Positions 1-8,210 of a stretch of 64,000 nucleotides of DNA are shown here, piece by piece. Under the pieces are notes generated by a model. It saw only the letters and a list, made by a program, of their open reading frames with translations, ran no database searches and had not been told where the DNA came from. Both the position numbers and the translations under genes were made by a program. The stretch is from assembly GCF_900141845.1 (NCBI RefSeq), contig NZ_FQZB01000013.1, forward strand, positions 124,001 through 188,000, read 5' to 3'. How positions within the stretch are numbered: position 1 is the first letter of the stretch; the number at the start of each line of letters is the position of its first letter. Origin of the DNA: Clostridium cavendishii DSM 21758. GTDB taxonomy: Bacteria; Bacillota; Clostridia; Clostridiales; Clostridiaceae.

Positions 1-151
1 TAATATTCACTGTTTCTCCAACCTTTGCAGATTGCTTGCTAACATTCAGACTATTAATATTAACACTAAGCGCGAATACTTCAATGCCTTTAATAAAAAA
101 AGTAATAATTAAAATTAATATAAATAAGTTAACTTTTTTCCTAAGGTTCAA
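1..151 (-). CDS. Secreted protein, 5' end only (runs off the window)
   Basis: An open frame without stops runs from a TTG codon at 151 to the window edge, about 50 codons. A G-rich ribosome site (GGGGGGAG) lies just upstream, with rather short spacing. The first residues form a signal peptide: two to three basic residues (RKK), a hydrophobic stretch of about 15 residues, then VFA as a possible cleavage site. The mature start (SVNINSLNVSKQS followed by AKVGETV) resembles the first strand of Ig-like or three-Tyr-repeat extracellular domains of clostridia. That likeness is only suggestive. Function cannot be assigned from this fragment; the rest lies at lower coordinates outside the window. Confidence 0.6.
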   Translation of the reverse strand, partial: MNLRKKVNLFILILIITFFIKGIEVFALSVNINSLNVSKQSAKVGETVNI

Positions 152-342
152 AGGACTCCCCCCTTTTCAGCTTTAGTAATATTCTATATCTTTACAAATC
201 CAATTGAAGATTATTTTTCCTATAAAATTTTGATAAAAGTTATTATTAATATCGTAAACAAATTATCATTTTTAAATATTTTTTTATAAATAAATTCTAT
301 GATTTTATTGGTAATTTAGGAGCTAAAACCCTATAATTTATA

Positions 343-390
343 AAAAGCTAGAACAAAGTAAGTTTTCATTTTACTTTGTTCTAGCTTTTT
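343..390. terminator. Intrinsic terminator, 20-bp stem
   Basis: A near-perfect inverted repeat (AAAAAGCTAGAACAAAGTAA and its complement, 8-base loop) has A/T runs at both ends, so it could work both ways. It overlaps the last codons and stop of the membrane protein gene that ends at 371, so that gene's own 3' end forms one arm. Confidence 0.85.
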
Positions 391-1171
391 CATAATTATA
401 TATCTGTTTCTGTAGATTTTCTGATATAGGTACATCATATATAGTTTTATTATCAATCTCTAGATAACTAAGCCCTGAATCAGTTACTGAAAGATATACT
501 CCTCCTCTTAATTCATCATGTTTATCATTAAGCCTAACTTTAACTTTTTCTCTAAAATCAACTATTTTTTCATAACTATATCTATCAAAATTACGTCTAT
601 TTTCTAACTTATTAATATTATTAAACTCTTTTTCTAAATTAGTTGTTAATTCTTTATTTAAACTAAAATCATCAACTTTATAATTTCTAAGTTCTATAAA
701 ACTAATTTCATCAAAAACATAACTTTTAAAAGAAAGTAGAATTAATCCCACCCAAAAAAACGCACTGGTGAATTGTTTTCTTAATTTTTTACCATCACCT
801 TTTTCATTGTTAATCTTCCATTTAAAATCGTCTATAGCATCATAAACTAAAAAATATATAATAGCCATAGCTAATAAGTATGGCGCGACAACTAATTTTA
901 TTGATGGTGTAAATATTAAACTATAAGCAGAAAGTAAAAATCCAGTTAATAATATTATGTTTAAACAAACCATTAAAACATCTTTAAAGCTTTTGTCTTT
1001 ATTTATTACTAATTTTCTATAAGTTTCATAAATAACTAAAAATACTGTACTTAATACTAAAAATGAGTACCCTAAAGTCAAATCAGATCTTAATCCTAAA
1101 TAACCTATAATAAAAAAAAATAAAAATATTATTCTAATCATTCTTGGTTTTATTTCTTTAAGCTTAAACAT
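371..1171 (-). CDS. Five-helix membrane protein, unknown function
   Basis: A 266-residue protein with about five hydrophobic helices in the first 155 residues (roughly 11-28, 32-48, 66-85, 91-110 and 134-152), then a charged soluble tail of about 110 residues. The tail is rich in Lys, Glu and Asn and ends in KARTK. I do not recognise a family. The ATG at 1171 has an AAGGAG site with good spacing. It lies 12 bases after the LytTR response regulator gene, on the same strand, so it is probably the last gene of the floA/two-component cluster. It may therefore be a target or partner of that signalling pair. This is inference from position only. Confidence 0.7.
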   Translation of the reverse strand: MFKLKEIKPRMIRIIFLFFFIIGYLGLRSDLTLGYSFLVLSTVFLVIYETYRKLVINKDKSFKDVLMVCLNIILLTGFLLSAYSLIFTPSIKLVVAPYLLAMAIIYFLVYDAIDDFKWKINNEKGDGKKLRKQFTSAFFWVGLILLSFKSYVFDEISFIELRNYKVDDFSLNKELTTNLEKEFNNINKLENRRNFDRYSYEKIVDFREKVKVRLNDKHDELRGGVYLSVTDSGLSYLEIDNKTIYDVPISENLQKQIYNYEKARTK

Positions 1172-1183
1172 ATTATAAACTCC

Positions 1184-1927
1184 TTATAAACTGAATAACC
1201 TTTTTATCTCTTCATACTTTTCATGAGTTAAAAGAGCATCTTTTTCGGTATTTTTAAGCTTAACTATATATGTCCATCTTCCATAAGGATAAATTTTAGT
1301 TATCAAAGAAAGATTTATTATATATGACTTATGACTTCTAAAAAATTGGTTAGGATCTAACTTTTCTTCTATTTCAGTTAATGATATAGAAGTTGTAAAG
1401 CTATCTGTCTTAGTATATATAACAGTAGAACTCTCTTCTCTCTGAACTAAAACTATTTCCTTAGTATCTACAAAGCTTATCCCATCCTTATTCTTTATCA
1501 TAAGCTTATCTAAGCCTTTTTCATGCTTTATTATTTTATCTATTCCCTCTGCATAATTAGGTTTATTAAGCTTTTTAATTCTGTCTAGTGTTTGCATAAC
1601 CCTATCTATTTTAAATGGTTTGACTAAATAATCAAATGCATATACTTGAAACGCCTCTGACATATATTGTTCATGAGCAGTGGCGAATATAATTATTGTT
1701 TTAGGATCTATATCCGTAAATACTTTTGCACATTCTATACCACTACGTATTGGCATTTCAACATCAAGGAACACCACTTCAGGATGGTGCTCCTTAAATA
1801 TACTTATAGCCTCATCACCATTATCAGTATCCCCTATAACTTCAAAGCCACTAGTTTTTTGTAATATTTTCTTAATTACAGTTCTCATTCCTGGTTCATC
1901 ATCTACTATAAGTACTTTTATATCCAT
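1184..1927 (-). CDS. LytTR-family response regulator
   Basis: A 247-residue response regulator. The receiver domain (about 1-120) has the acidic pair D9-D10, the phospho-acceptor D55 in FLDVEMP, and the YLVKPFK motif with the conserved Lys. The C-terminal half (about 140-245) is a LytTR DNA-binding domain, with the typical FFRSHKSYIINL segment (about 195-206). Such AgrA/LytR-type regulators pair with kinases of the SpoOB/GHKL type, and one lies at the head of this gene cluster (4054-4899). The start has an AGGAGA site. Targets of LytTR regulators are often membrane, bacteriocin or envelope genes. Here the cluster itself (floA, nfeD) is the obvious candidate; that is inference. Confidence 0.92.
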   Translation of the reverse strand: MDIKVLIVDDEPGMRTVIKKILQKTSGFEVIGDTDNGDEAISIFKEHHPEVVFLDVEMPIRSGIECAKVFTDIDPKTIIIFATAHEQYMSEAFQVYAFDYLVKPFKIDRVMQTLDRIKKLNKPNYAEGIDKIIKHEKGLDKLMIKNKDGISFVDTKEIVLVQREESSTVIYTKTDSFTTSISLTEIEEKLDPNQFFRSHKSYIINLSLITKIYPYGRWTYIVKLKNTEKDALLTHEKYEEIKRLFSL

Positions 1928-1946
1928 ATAATCTTCTCCTAAAATT

Positions 1947-2411
1947 TTAAAATCTTCTACGCCTTCTAGTCTTACACTTAGGCTTACTAATTATTTCGGA
2001 AAGCACTATTGCTTGCTGAAGACCAAAAGGTGTTATTTCATGAGTAATAGCATCTAATAATGCATTATTAGTATAAGTTGGTTTCTTTTCTTCTAATATT
2101 TCTTCATCAATTTTTCTAACATCATTTAATTGATTTTCATAATTATCATTATTTTCTTTGTAAACTTCTGACTTTTCATTGTAAGCTACCTCATGATTCT
2201 CATAAATATCTTCTACACCATAGTCGTCAAAATTACCTAAATCCTGTTCATAAGGTGTCCTCTTATTATTATCTTCATGAGTTGCATTGTACAAGTCTTT
2301 AAACAAATTGCTAACTCCACCTTTTTCTTTAAAACTATCTGCTATACTATAACGGTCTTCTACAAGCTTTGTAGCAGCTTTTAACGTATTAAAGACATCA
2401 TTATATTTCAT
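1947..2411 (-). CDS. Conserved-looking protein with polybasic tail, unknown function
   Basis: About 154 residues when started at ATG 2411, which has AGGAG ten bases upstream. An earlier GTG at 2420 sits too close to that site. The protein is soluble, acidic and Asn/Glu-rich in the middle, and ends in a run of five arginines before the last Phe (KCKTRRRRRF). No catalytic motif is visible. It sits 21 bases after floA. In Bacillus the nfeD-floA pair is followed by a small gene, yqfB; I cannot show that this is its counterpart. The basic tail could bind nucleic acid or acidic lipids, which is speculation. Confidence 0.7.
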   Translation of the reverse strand: MKYNDVFNTLKAATKLVEDRYSIADSFKEKGGVSNLFKDLYNATHEDNNKRTPYEQDLGNFDDYGVEDIYENHEVAYNEKSEVYKENNDNYENQLNDVRKIDEEILEEKKPTYTNNALLDAITHEITPFGLQQAIVLSEIISKPKCKTRRRRRF

Positions 2412-2432
2412 CAGTCTCACTCTCCTAAGGGA

Positions 2433-3431
2433 TTATTTTTTATCCTTCTTATCTGTGTCCTGTGCCATAACAGTCTTATTAGTAGCACTAACACCTGAAA
2501 TAGAAGCCCTCATACTTGTATCTGCAATAACATTTTGCATATCATAATAATCCATTATACCAAGCTTACCTTCTTTTAATGCGTAAGCCATAGCTCTTGG
2601 AACTTCTGCTTCTGCTTCTACAACTGCAGCTCTCATTTCTTGTTCTTTAGCAACAGCCATAGCTCTTCTTTCTTCAGCCTTAGCTTGAGCAATATTCTTA
2701 TCTGCTTCTGCTTGCAGTGTTTGAAGTTGAGCTCCTATATTTCTTCCTACATCTACGTCAGCTATATCTATTGAAAGAATTTCGAAAGCTGTTCCAGCAT
2801 CTAACCCTTTATTTAAAACAGTCTTTGAAATAGCGTCTGGATTTTCAAGAACTATTTTATGACTATGTGAAGAACCAACTGTAGTTACTATACCTTCACC
2901 AACTCTTGCTAATATAGTAGCTTCACCAGCTCCACCAACTAATCTTTCAAGATTAGCTCTTACTGTAACTCTAGCTTTAACTAAAAGTTCTATACCATCT
3001 TTTGCAACAGCTGAAACATTTGGAGTTTCTATAACTCTAGGATTAACACTCATTTTAACTGCTTCTAAAACATCTCTACCTGCTAAATCTATTGCAGCTG
3101 CCTTTTCAAATTGTAAATCTATATCAGCTCTATGTGCTGCAATTAATGCATTAACTACATTATCCACATTACCACCTGCTAGATAATGGGCTTCTAGTTG
3201 GTTAACCGTAAGTCCCATACCAGCTTTAGTTGACTTAATAAGAGGTAAAACTATCTTAGATGGAACAACCCTTCTAAGCCTCATACCAACTAAATTAAAC
3301 ACACTCACCTTAACATTTGCAGCTAATGAAGATACCCATAACCCTAATGGAACGAAAGTAAAGAATAAAGCAAGTAAAACCACTACAACTGCAACTATTA
3401 TAAATATTTTTATTATTAATACATCTCCCAT
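2433..3431 (-). CDS. floA: Flotillin-like membrane microdomain scaffold FloA
   Basis: About 332 residues of the UPF0365/FloA family, the bacterial flotillins that organise functional membrane microdomains. It has one N-terminal membrane segment (about 8-30), the family stretch VGMRLRRV just after it, a band-7/SPFH-like middle, and a helical Ala/Glu-rich region (about 235-285, AKAEERRAMAVAKEQE) typical of flotillin oligomerisation. Length matches the family (about 330). ATG 3431 is preferred over TTG 3437 because GGAG lies nine bases before it. The gene follows an nfeD-like gene by 20 bases, the usual bacterial flotillin-NfeD pairing. Here the operon also carries a kinase and a response regulator, which is less usual. 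Confidence 0.94.
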   Translation of the reverse strand: MGDVLIIKIFIIVAVVVVLLALFFTFVPLGLWVSSLAANVKVSVFNLVGMRLRRVVPSKIVLPLIKSTKAGMGLTVNQLEAHYLAGGNVDNVVNALIAAHRADIDLQFEKAAAIDLAGRDVLEAVKMSVNPRVIETPNVSAVAKDGIELLVKARVTVRANLERLVGGAGEATILARVGEGIVTTVGSSHSHKIVLENPDAISKTVLNKGLDAGTAFEILSIDIADVDVGRNIGAQLQTLQAEADKNIAQAKAEERRAMAVAKEQEMRAAVVEAEAEVPRAMAYALKEGKLGIMDYYDMQNVIADTSMRASISGVSATNKTVMAQDTDKKDKK

Positions 3432-3457
3432 GTTCAATCTCTCCTTATCATTTTATT

Positions 3458-3940
3458 TTATATTTTTTTGACTACTAATTTAACACCATTAACTTTAACT
3501 ATTTGGATTTTAGAATCCCTTGATATATATTCACCATCAGATACTACATCAAATTTAACCCCTTCTATCTCTACTGAACCAGCAGGTCTTAAATCTGTAA
3601 TAGCTATTCCTTTTTTGTCTAACAAGTAATCTAAATCTGATGAGCTAATATATCCATGTTCTTTTCTTTGTTCTTCAGCTAATATTAATGGTTTAAAGAG
3701 CTTTCCCTTTGTAAAACATGTTAGTACTATACCAAGCATGGTTCCTAAAACTGCTAGTATTCCTAATGCCATCATTAATGCCTGTGCAAAGCTCTGAGCT
3801 GTAAATACTACGGCTAAAATAAGACATATGGCTCCAGCAATCCCTGGTACACCAAAACCGGGGACATGCATCTCTACAAACACCAATATGAATCCAATTA
3901 TTAACAATGTTATAGTTAATACAGTTATATCTGGGACCAT
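3458..3940 (-). CDS. NfeD-family membrane protein
   Basis: A 160-residue short NfeD-type protein, partner of flotillins. Three to four hydrophobic helices fill residues about 5-80 (including GFGVPGIAGAICLILAVVF), followed by a cytosolic OB-like beta domain (about 105-160) with the family pattern in which G-x-A-x-T-x-L-R-P-x-G appears as GIAITDLRPAGSVEIEG. The long N-terminal serine protease domain of larger NfeD proteins is absent, so it should act as a structural partner and not a protease. ATG 3940 has an AAGGAGG site. It lies directly upstream of floA and downstream of the histidine kinase gene, all on one strand. Confidence 0.9.
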   Translation of the reverse strand: MVPDITVLTITLLIIGFILVFVEMHVPGFGVPGIAGAICLILAVVFTAQSFAQALMMALGILAVLGTMLGIVLTCFTKGKLFKPLILAEEQRKEHGYISSSDLDYLLDKKGIAITDLRPAGSVEIEGVKFDVVSDGEYISRDSKIQIVKVNGVKLVVKKI

Positions 3941-4053
3941 TTCGATTACCTCCTTATTATTTACCTTATAAATAAATAATAATGCTTTAATTAAAATTTA
4001 TTAATACATAATCTTTAAAACATACACTTTTTAATTTAAAATGTCATTTATGC

Positions 4054-4899
4054 TTATTTTGGTAACACTATTTTAAAAGATGTTCTTTCAGAATTAGACG
4101 TAACATCTATATTTCCACCAAAACCTTCTATAAGCTCTTGGACTATAGCGAGCCCCATTCCTTCACCTTTTTCAGCTTTAGTTGTGAAGCCTTCTTTAAA
4201 AATATTCCCTAAGATTTCTTTTGGTATGCAAGGTCCATTATTAGATATATTTATTATTATATCGTCTAAATTCTCTGCAAATTCAATGAACATATATCTA
4301 CTTTCCTTTTTTAGTTTTAAAGCAAATATACCATTGTCTATTATATTTCCTATAACCCTACAAAATTCCCAAGCTTCCATAGGAAGATTTTTCAAATCAC
4401 TTTTGATTTCGAGCTCCATTTCTATCTCATTTTGTTCTGCTACTTGTAGCTTTGCCTGAAGCAGCGCATTAACTGCTGGCTTTGATGTTTTTAAGGCCTT
4501 ACTTACTCTTACTATATCTTTGTATACCGGTTCTATGTAGTTCCTAGCTTCTTCATATTCCTCTAATTCCATAAGCGAATATATTACTTGAATATGATTT
4601 AAATAGTCATGCCTTTGAGCTCTTAATGTCTTATTAAACCTTTCCAAACCCTTTATTGTATCTATTAAGTTGTTACTTCCTTTTTTAAACAAAAGATTAT
4701 AAAAAATTATTCCTGTAATAATACTATTAATTCCTATACTTATTGCTATAACATAGATTATAAAATTGTCCTGTATTTTGTATGGATTACTGTTTTTATA
4801 GTAAATAAAAAGTATTATAAAAATTACTTGTATTAAATTAAGTATTATTGATAAAAAAATAATTTTAGATATGTCATAGCCCTTTTTTATAGACTTCAC
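4054..4899 (-). CDS. Sensor histidine kinase, SpoOB-type dimerisation and GHKL ATPase
   Basis: A 281-residue membrane kinase. Two transmembrane helices (about 13-33 and 45-70) are separated by a very short loop, so there is no real extracellular sensor domain. The phospho-acceptor is H97 in QRHDYLNHIQ, the motif of SpoOB/AgrC/CitA-type kinases. The ATPase domain has the N-box GNIIDNG and the G-box GEGMGLAIV. It starts with GTG 4899 after AGGGGGT. It is the first gene of the cluster with nfeD, floA and, further on, a LytTR regulator, its likely partner. A minimal sensor next to flotillin suggests it may read the membrane state (inference). Confidence 0.88.
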   Translation of the reverse strand: MKSIKKGYDISKIIFLSIILNLIQVIFIILFIYYKNSNPYKIQDNFIIYVIAISIGINSIITGIIFYNLLFKKGSNNLIDTIKGLERFNKTLRAQRHDYLNHIQVIYSLMELEEYEEARNYIEPVYKDIVRVSKALKTSKPAVNALLQAKLQVAEQNEIEMELEIKSDLKNLPMEAWEFCRVIGNIIDNGIFALKLKKESRYMFIEFAENLDDIIINISNNGPCIPKEILGNIFKEGFTTKAEKGEGMGLAIVQELIEGFGGNIDVTSNSERTSFKIVLPK

Positions 4900-5035
4900 C
4901 TAAGCACCCCCTACTTTTTACATTTTACCATATATTCCTTATTATTGTCTTTAATATATTTTTATATCTCCCTATAAAAAAACATTTATTATGTTATAAT
5001 CTATTAAGAGTTTTAATAAAGAGGAGAGATACACT

Positions 5036-6211
5036 ATGACAAGTAAATTTTATTTATATAAAGGTTTAGGAAGAAAAGCTGAAAATGGACGTCCTTGGAT
5101 ATATATTGATGAAATTAATGAGTATGATGGAGACTATGAAAATGGTGATATAGTAGAAGTTTATAACTTTATGAATCAATTCATAGGTAAAGGTTACATA
5201 AATGATAGAAGTAAAATAACTATAAGAATAATGACTAGAGATATCAATGAGGAAATAGATGAAAACTTCTTCAAAAAAAGATTCAAAGCTGCTTATGATT
5301 ATAGAAAAAAAGTTATAGATACTTCTTCTTGCAGATTTGTTTTTGGTGAAGCAGATTTTTTACCTGGTCTTACAATAGATAAATTTGAAGATTATTTTGT
5401 AATTCAAATCTCTACATTAGGTATGGATAAATACAGAGATTTAATAGTTAAAATCCTAGTAGAAGAATATGGTGCTAAGGGAGTTTATGAGAGAAGTGAC
5501 TTAGCTACAAGAGAAATAGAAGGGTTAGAACAAAGAAAAGGTTTTTTAACAGAAGCATTTGATACAAATGTTCAAATAATTGAAAATGGTGTTAAATATT
5601 TAGTTGATTTAGAAAATGGTCAAAAAACAGGGTTTTTTCTAGATCAAAAAGAAAACAGAGCTGCTATACATAGAATATGTAAAGATGCTGACGTCTTAGA
5701 TTGCTTTACACACACTGGCTCTTTTGCACTAAACGCTGGTATAGCTGGTGCTAAGTCAGTTCTAGGCATCGATGTGTCTCAACATGCTGTAGATTGTGCT
5801 ACTAGAAATTCTGAGCTTAATGGCCTTTCTGATGTTGTTAAATTCGAATGCCATAATGCCTTTAATGTACTTTCTGATTGGTCAAAGGAAGGAAAACAAT
5901 TCGATGTTGTTATATTAGACCCACCAGCTTTCACCAAATCCAAAAATACAATAAAAGGAGCTTTAAGAGGTTATAAAGAAATTAATCTTAGAGGACTTAA
6001 AATGGTTAAATCAGGAGGTTACTTTGTAACTTGTTCTTGTTCTCACTACTTTAGTGAAGAATTAATGAAAAAAACTATAGCTGAATCTGCTAGCGATGCT
6101 AGAAGAACTCTAAGGCAAGTGGAATTCAGAACTCAATCAGCTGATCACCCAATACTTTGGAGCTCTGATGAATCATACTACTTAAAATTCTTCGTATTCC
6201 AAGTGGTTTAA
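5036..6211 (+). CDS. Class I rRNA large-subunit cytosine methyltransferase (RlmI-like)
   Basis: A 391-residue SAM-dependent methyltransferase. The N-terminal PUA RNA-binding domain (about 1-75) is followed by an EEHEE linker domain and a Rossmann methyltransferase. Motif I reads LDCFTHTGSFALNAG and motif IV reads LDPPAFTKSK; a Cys-containing motif (CSCSHYF) follows, as in 5-methylcytosine enzymes such as RlmI, which modifies C1962 of 23S rRNA. Length agrees with RlmI/YwbD (about 390-400). The start has GAGGAG. It stands alone, divergent from the kinase gene. Its stop codon lies inside the first of three tandem structured repeats, so the end of the mRNA carries a long array of hairpins. Confidence 0.93.
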   Translation: MTSKFYLYKGLGRKAENGRPWIYIDEINEYDGDYENGDIVEVYNFMNQFIGKGYINDRSKITIRIMTRDINEEIDENFFKKRFKAAYDYRKKVIDTSSCRFVFGEADFLPGLTIDKFEDYFVIQISTLGMDKYRDLIVKILVEEYGAKGVYERSDLATREIEGLEQRKGFLTEAFDTNVQIIENGVKYLVDLENGQKTGFFLDQKENRAAIHRICKDADVLDCFTHTGSFALNAGIAGAKSVLGIDVSQHAVDCATRNSELNGLSDVVKFECHNAFNVLSDWSKEGKQFDVVILDPPAFTKSKNTIKGALRGYKEINLRGLKMVKSGGYFVTCSCSHYFSEELMKKTIAESASDARRTLRQVEFRTQSADHPILWSSDESYYLKFFVFQVV

Positions 6212-6280
6212 GTGAGAATCCAAATTTTCAATTTGGTTATTCGAACTTACTCCTACGAACGATAGTGAGTAGGAGTTTCC
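6208..6280 (+). repeat. Two-hairpin dispersed repeat, copy 1
   Basis: The unit is about 72 bases. Hairpin 1 has arms GAATCCAAATT and AATTTGGTTATTC. A core GAACTTACT follows, then hairpin 2 with arms CTCCTA and TAGGAG and a 14-base loop. The copy overlaps the stop codon of the upstream methyltransferase gene. Further copies lie at 6281-6353, 6354-6427, 42271-42341 and, inverted, 57197-57268. Confidence 0.85.
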
Positions 6281-6353
6281 TTAAGTGACTATCCAAATCT
6301 TAGATTTGGTAATAGGAACTTACTCATTCGAACGAATGTGAGAAGGAGTTTCC
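6281..6353 (+). repeat. Two-hairpin dispersed repeat, copy 2
   Basis: Directly abuts copy 1. Hairpin 1 uses CCAAATC with GATTTGG, a compensated T-A to C-G change against copy 1. Hairpin 2 is the other version: CTCATTC pairing with GAATGTGAG, then AAGGAGTTTCC. Confidence 0.85.
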
Positions 6354-6427
6354 TTAAAAAACCATCCAAATCTTAGATTTGGTTAATGCGAACTTACTCC
6401 TATGAGAATAACAAATAGGAGTTTCAC
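6354..6427 (+). repeat. Two-hairpin dispersed repeat, copy 3
   Basis: Third tandem copy. Hairpin 1 is CCAAATC/GATTTGG, core GAACTTACT, hairpin 2 CTCCTAT/AATAGGAG. A normal terminator follows at 6439. Confidence 0.85.
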
Positions 6428-6438
6428 TAATATAACTC

Positions 6439-6499
6439 AAACCCAGAATGTATACCTTACAGTTAAACTGTAAATATACATCCTGGGTCTGAATTTTTT
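6439..6499 (+). terminator. Intrinsic terminator after the methyltransferase and repeats
   Basis: A long stem (CCCAG, ATGTATA, ACAGTT paired with their complements, small bulges) is followed by TCTGAATTTTTT. It ends transcription from the plus strand after the three repeats, so all three repeats are expected to be transcribed. Confidence 0.85.
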
Positions 6500-6539
6500 G
6501 AAAGGACTAAGTTAGTTTTATATGAATTTTTGTTGCTTG

Positions 6540-7250
6540 CTAAATTAATTTTATTTCTCCATTTACAAATTCAGGTACTAAATCTATTATATCCTTTTTA
6601 CAGCAATACTCTAAATCAGCTTCTAAACCTAAATTCTTTAGTACACTATAATGTCTTGCTAGTTTTATATATTCTATTACATTTGGGTTGTTTTCATAAA
6701 TATATCTAGCTGTTGTAGCTATATCAGAAAGTTCATGATTATTTAATTCATTTAATTTACTAATCATAAAACCTGCACAAATAAAATCATCCATAGAAAA
6801 TTGTCCTACAGTTCCTGCATTTACAAACACTACATCTTCATTTATTTCTGCTAACTTATCTGTTAAAGCCTTAGCATTAATCATAGCTCCTATAAATATT
6901 CTTTTTGCTTTTAAGCAATTATTTATAGCCCTTGTACCATTTGTAGTTGAAAGAATTATATCTTTCCCATTTACCACATCTTTACTATATTCAAGTGGTG
7001 AATTAGAAAGATTAAATCCATCTATTAAAACAGCTTTTCTTTCTCCTCCAAGCAAATAATTATCCTTTAACTCTTTTGCTTTTGAAAAAGCTTCTTCTAC
7101 TGTCAAAAATGGAATAACTCTACTCGCACCATTATTAAGTGCAGTAGTTATAACAGATGTAGCTCTTAACATGTCTATAACTACAACTATCTTATCCTTA
7201 ATTTTATTTTCTTTAATGTCATCAGCCGAGATAATAACATCAATTTTCAT
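6540..7250 (-). CDS. comB: 2-phosphosulfolactate phosphatase family protein (ComB)
   Basis: A 236-residue ComB-family enzyme. In methanogens ComB hydrolyses 2-phosphosulfolactate in coenzyme M synthesis; in Firmicutes the true substrate is uncertain. Family signatures are VVVIDMLRATSVITTALNNGA near the N terminus (about 22-42), LLGGERKAVLIDGFNLSNSPLEY and LSTTNGTRAI, which supply the Mg-binding acids and phosphate-binding residues. Length matches the family. The start overlaps the end of the PucR-like regulator gene by 11 bases, so the two are translationally coupled. Clostridia do not make coenzyme M as far as known, so the function is probably another acid phosphatase step. Confidence 0.9.
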   Translation of the reverse strand: MKIDVIISADDIKENKIKDKIVVVIDMLRATSVITTALNNGASRVIPFLTVEEAFSKAKELKDNYLLGGERKAVLIDGFNLSNSPLEYSKDVVNGKDIILSTTNGTRAINNCLKAKRIFIGAMINAKALTDKLAEINEDVVFVNAGTVGQFSMDDFICAGFMISKLNELNNHELSDIATTARYIYENNPNVIEYIKLARHYSVLKNLGLEADLEYCCKKDIIDLVPEFVNGEIKLI

Positions 7251-8196
7251 CTACCCTTTTCTCCTTCCATACTAAGAAGGCCATGATAAATATGGTTGCT
7301 TGTTTGAAGTTCCTAATATCATAGCCAGTATCTTTTTCTATCTTATCTAGCCTATATATTAAGGTATTTCTGTGAATATAAAGTTTTTTTGCAGCTTCAC
7401 TTATATTTAGTCCACATGCTACAAACTCTTCTACTGTTAAAACTGCTTCAGAATCAAATTTCTGAAACTTTTTTTTGAACTTCAAATAAAGTTCTGCCTT
7501 TACATTCTCATTTATATTATACACTATTTTCTCAAACAGCAAACTTTCAGACTTATAAACTGATTCTTTCAATCCATACTTTTTACTAACCTGTATACAG
7601 GTTGCTATATCATTAAAATTTCTTTTAATTTCGGCTTCATCAGCAAAAAAAGTATTATAACTTAGCACACATTTACAATAAAGATTTGATTCTAAAACTT
7701 CCTTTATACTAAGTGCATGCTCTGCTGGATCTTCTACATTTCCTATAACCAATATATAATCTTTATAAATAAAGCTTAAAATCTTATCATCATCATAATA
7801 TTGCTTTATAAGACCTAATGCCTCATTTCTACTTTTATCTAAAGAAATTAAAAACAATGAGCATTCTTTATTTAAAAATGGTATGGCACCCAAAGCTACC
7901 TGAGCATTAGTACCATTACCATCTAATATATCTATTATAAATTGTTCTCTTTTCAAAAAAGATTCATTATATTTACTTTCTATAGAATATTTTAATAAAG
8001 ATGCGCATAACTCAAATTCTTTTTTAATTTTAAGATTACCTTTTTTATTTCCTAGTGTAACGCAAACTTCTTTTAAATCTTCTTGTATTGAATCATCTAA
8101 AGTATTAAAAAAAACACTATTATCTTCATTCATAAGTTTAAAGTCCACGCCTGATTCTATACTTAACTTTTGTAAATAATCCTTAAAACTGCACAT
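7240..8196 (-). CDS. PucR/CdaR-type transcriptional regulator
   Basis: A 318-residue protein. The last about 60 residues are a PucR-type helix-turn-helix (ACGLNISEAAKKLYIHRNT followed by LIYRLDKIEKDTGYDIRNF). The N-terminal 250 residues are a GAF-like and GGDEF-like sensory region of the CdaR family without a readable ligand motif. Such regulators control sugar acid, purine or amino acid use. ATG 8196 has GAGGAC upstream. The 3' end overlaps comB, and the sugar ABC ATPase gene is 14 bases upstream on the same strand, so the three genes may form one operon and the regulator could respond to an imported sugar. That link is inference. Confidence 0.85.
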   Translation of the reverse strand: MCSFKDYLQKLSIESGVDFKLMNEDNSVFFNTLDDSIQEDLKEVCVTLGNKKGNLKIKKEFELCASLLKYSIESKYNESFLKREQFIIDILDGNGTNAQVALGAIPFLNKECSLFLISLDKSRNEALGLIKQYYDDDKILSFIYKDYILVIGNVEDPAEHALSIKEVLESNLYCKCVLSYNTFFADEAEIKRNFNDIATCIQVSKKYGLKESVYKSESLLFEKIVYNINENVKAELYLKFKKKFQKFDSEAVLTVEEFVACGLNISEAAKKLYIHRNTLIYRLDKIEKDTGYDIRNFKQATIFIMAFLVWKEKRVDEN

Positions 8197-8210
8197 CTTT
8201 TAAAGTCCTC

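Noticed and set aside
6230..6420. TTCGAA-type sequences in the repeats looking like tRNA T-arms
   Set aside because: There is no acceptor stem, anticodon arm or CCA; the sequences belong to the two-hairpin repeat.
6208..6427. CRISPR array in the tandem repeats
   Set aside because: Units abut without unique spacers and are themselves two-hairpin elements; only three copies, and no cas genes.
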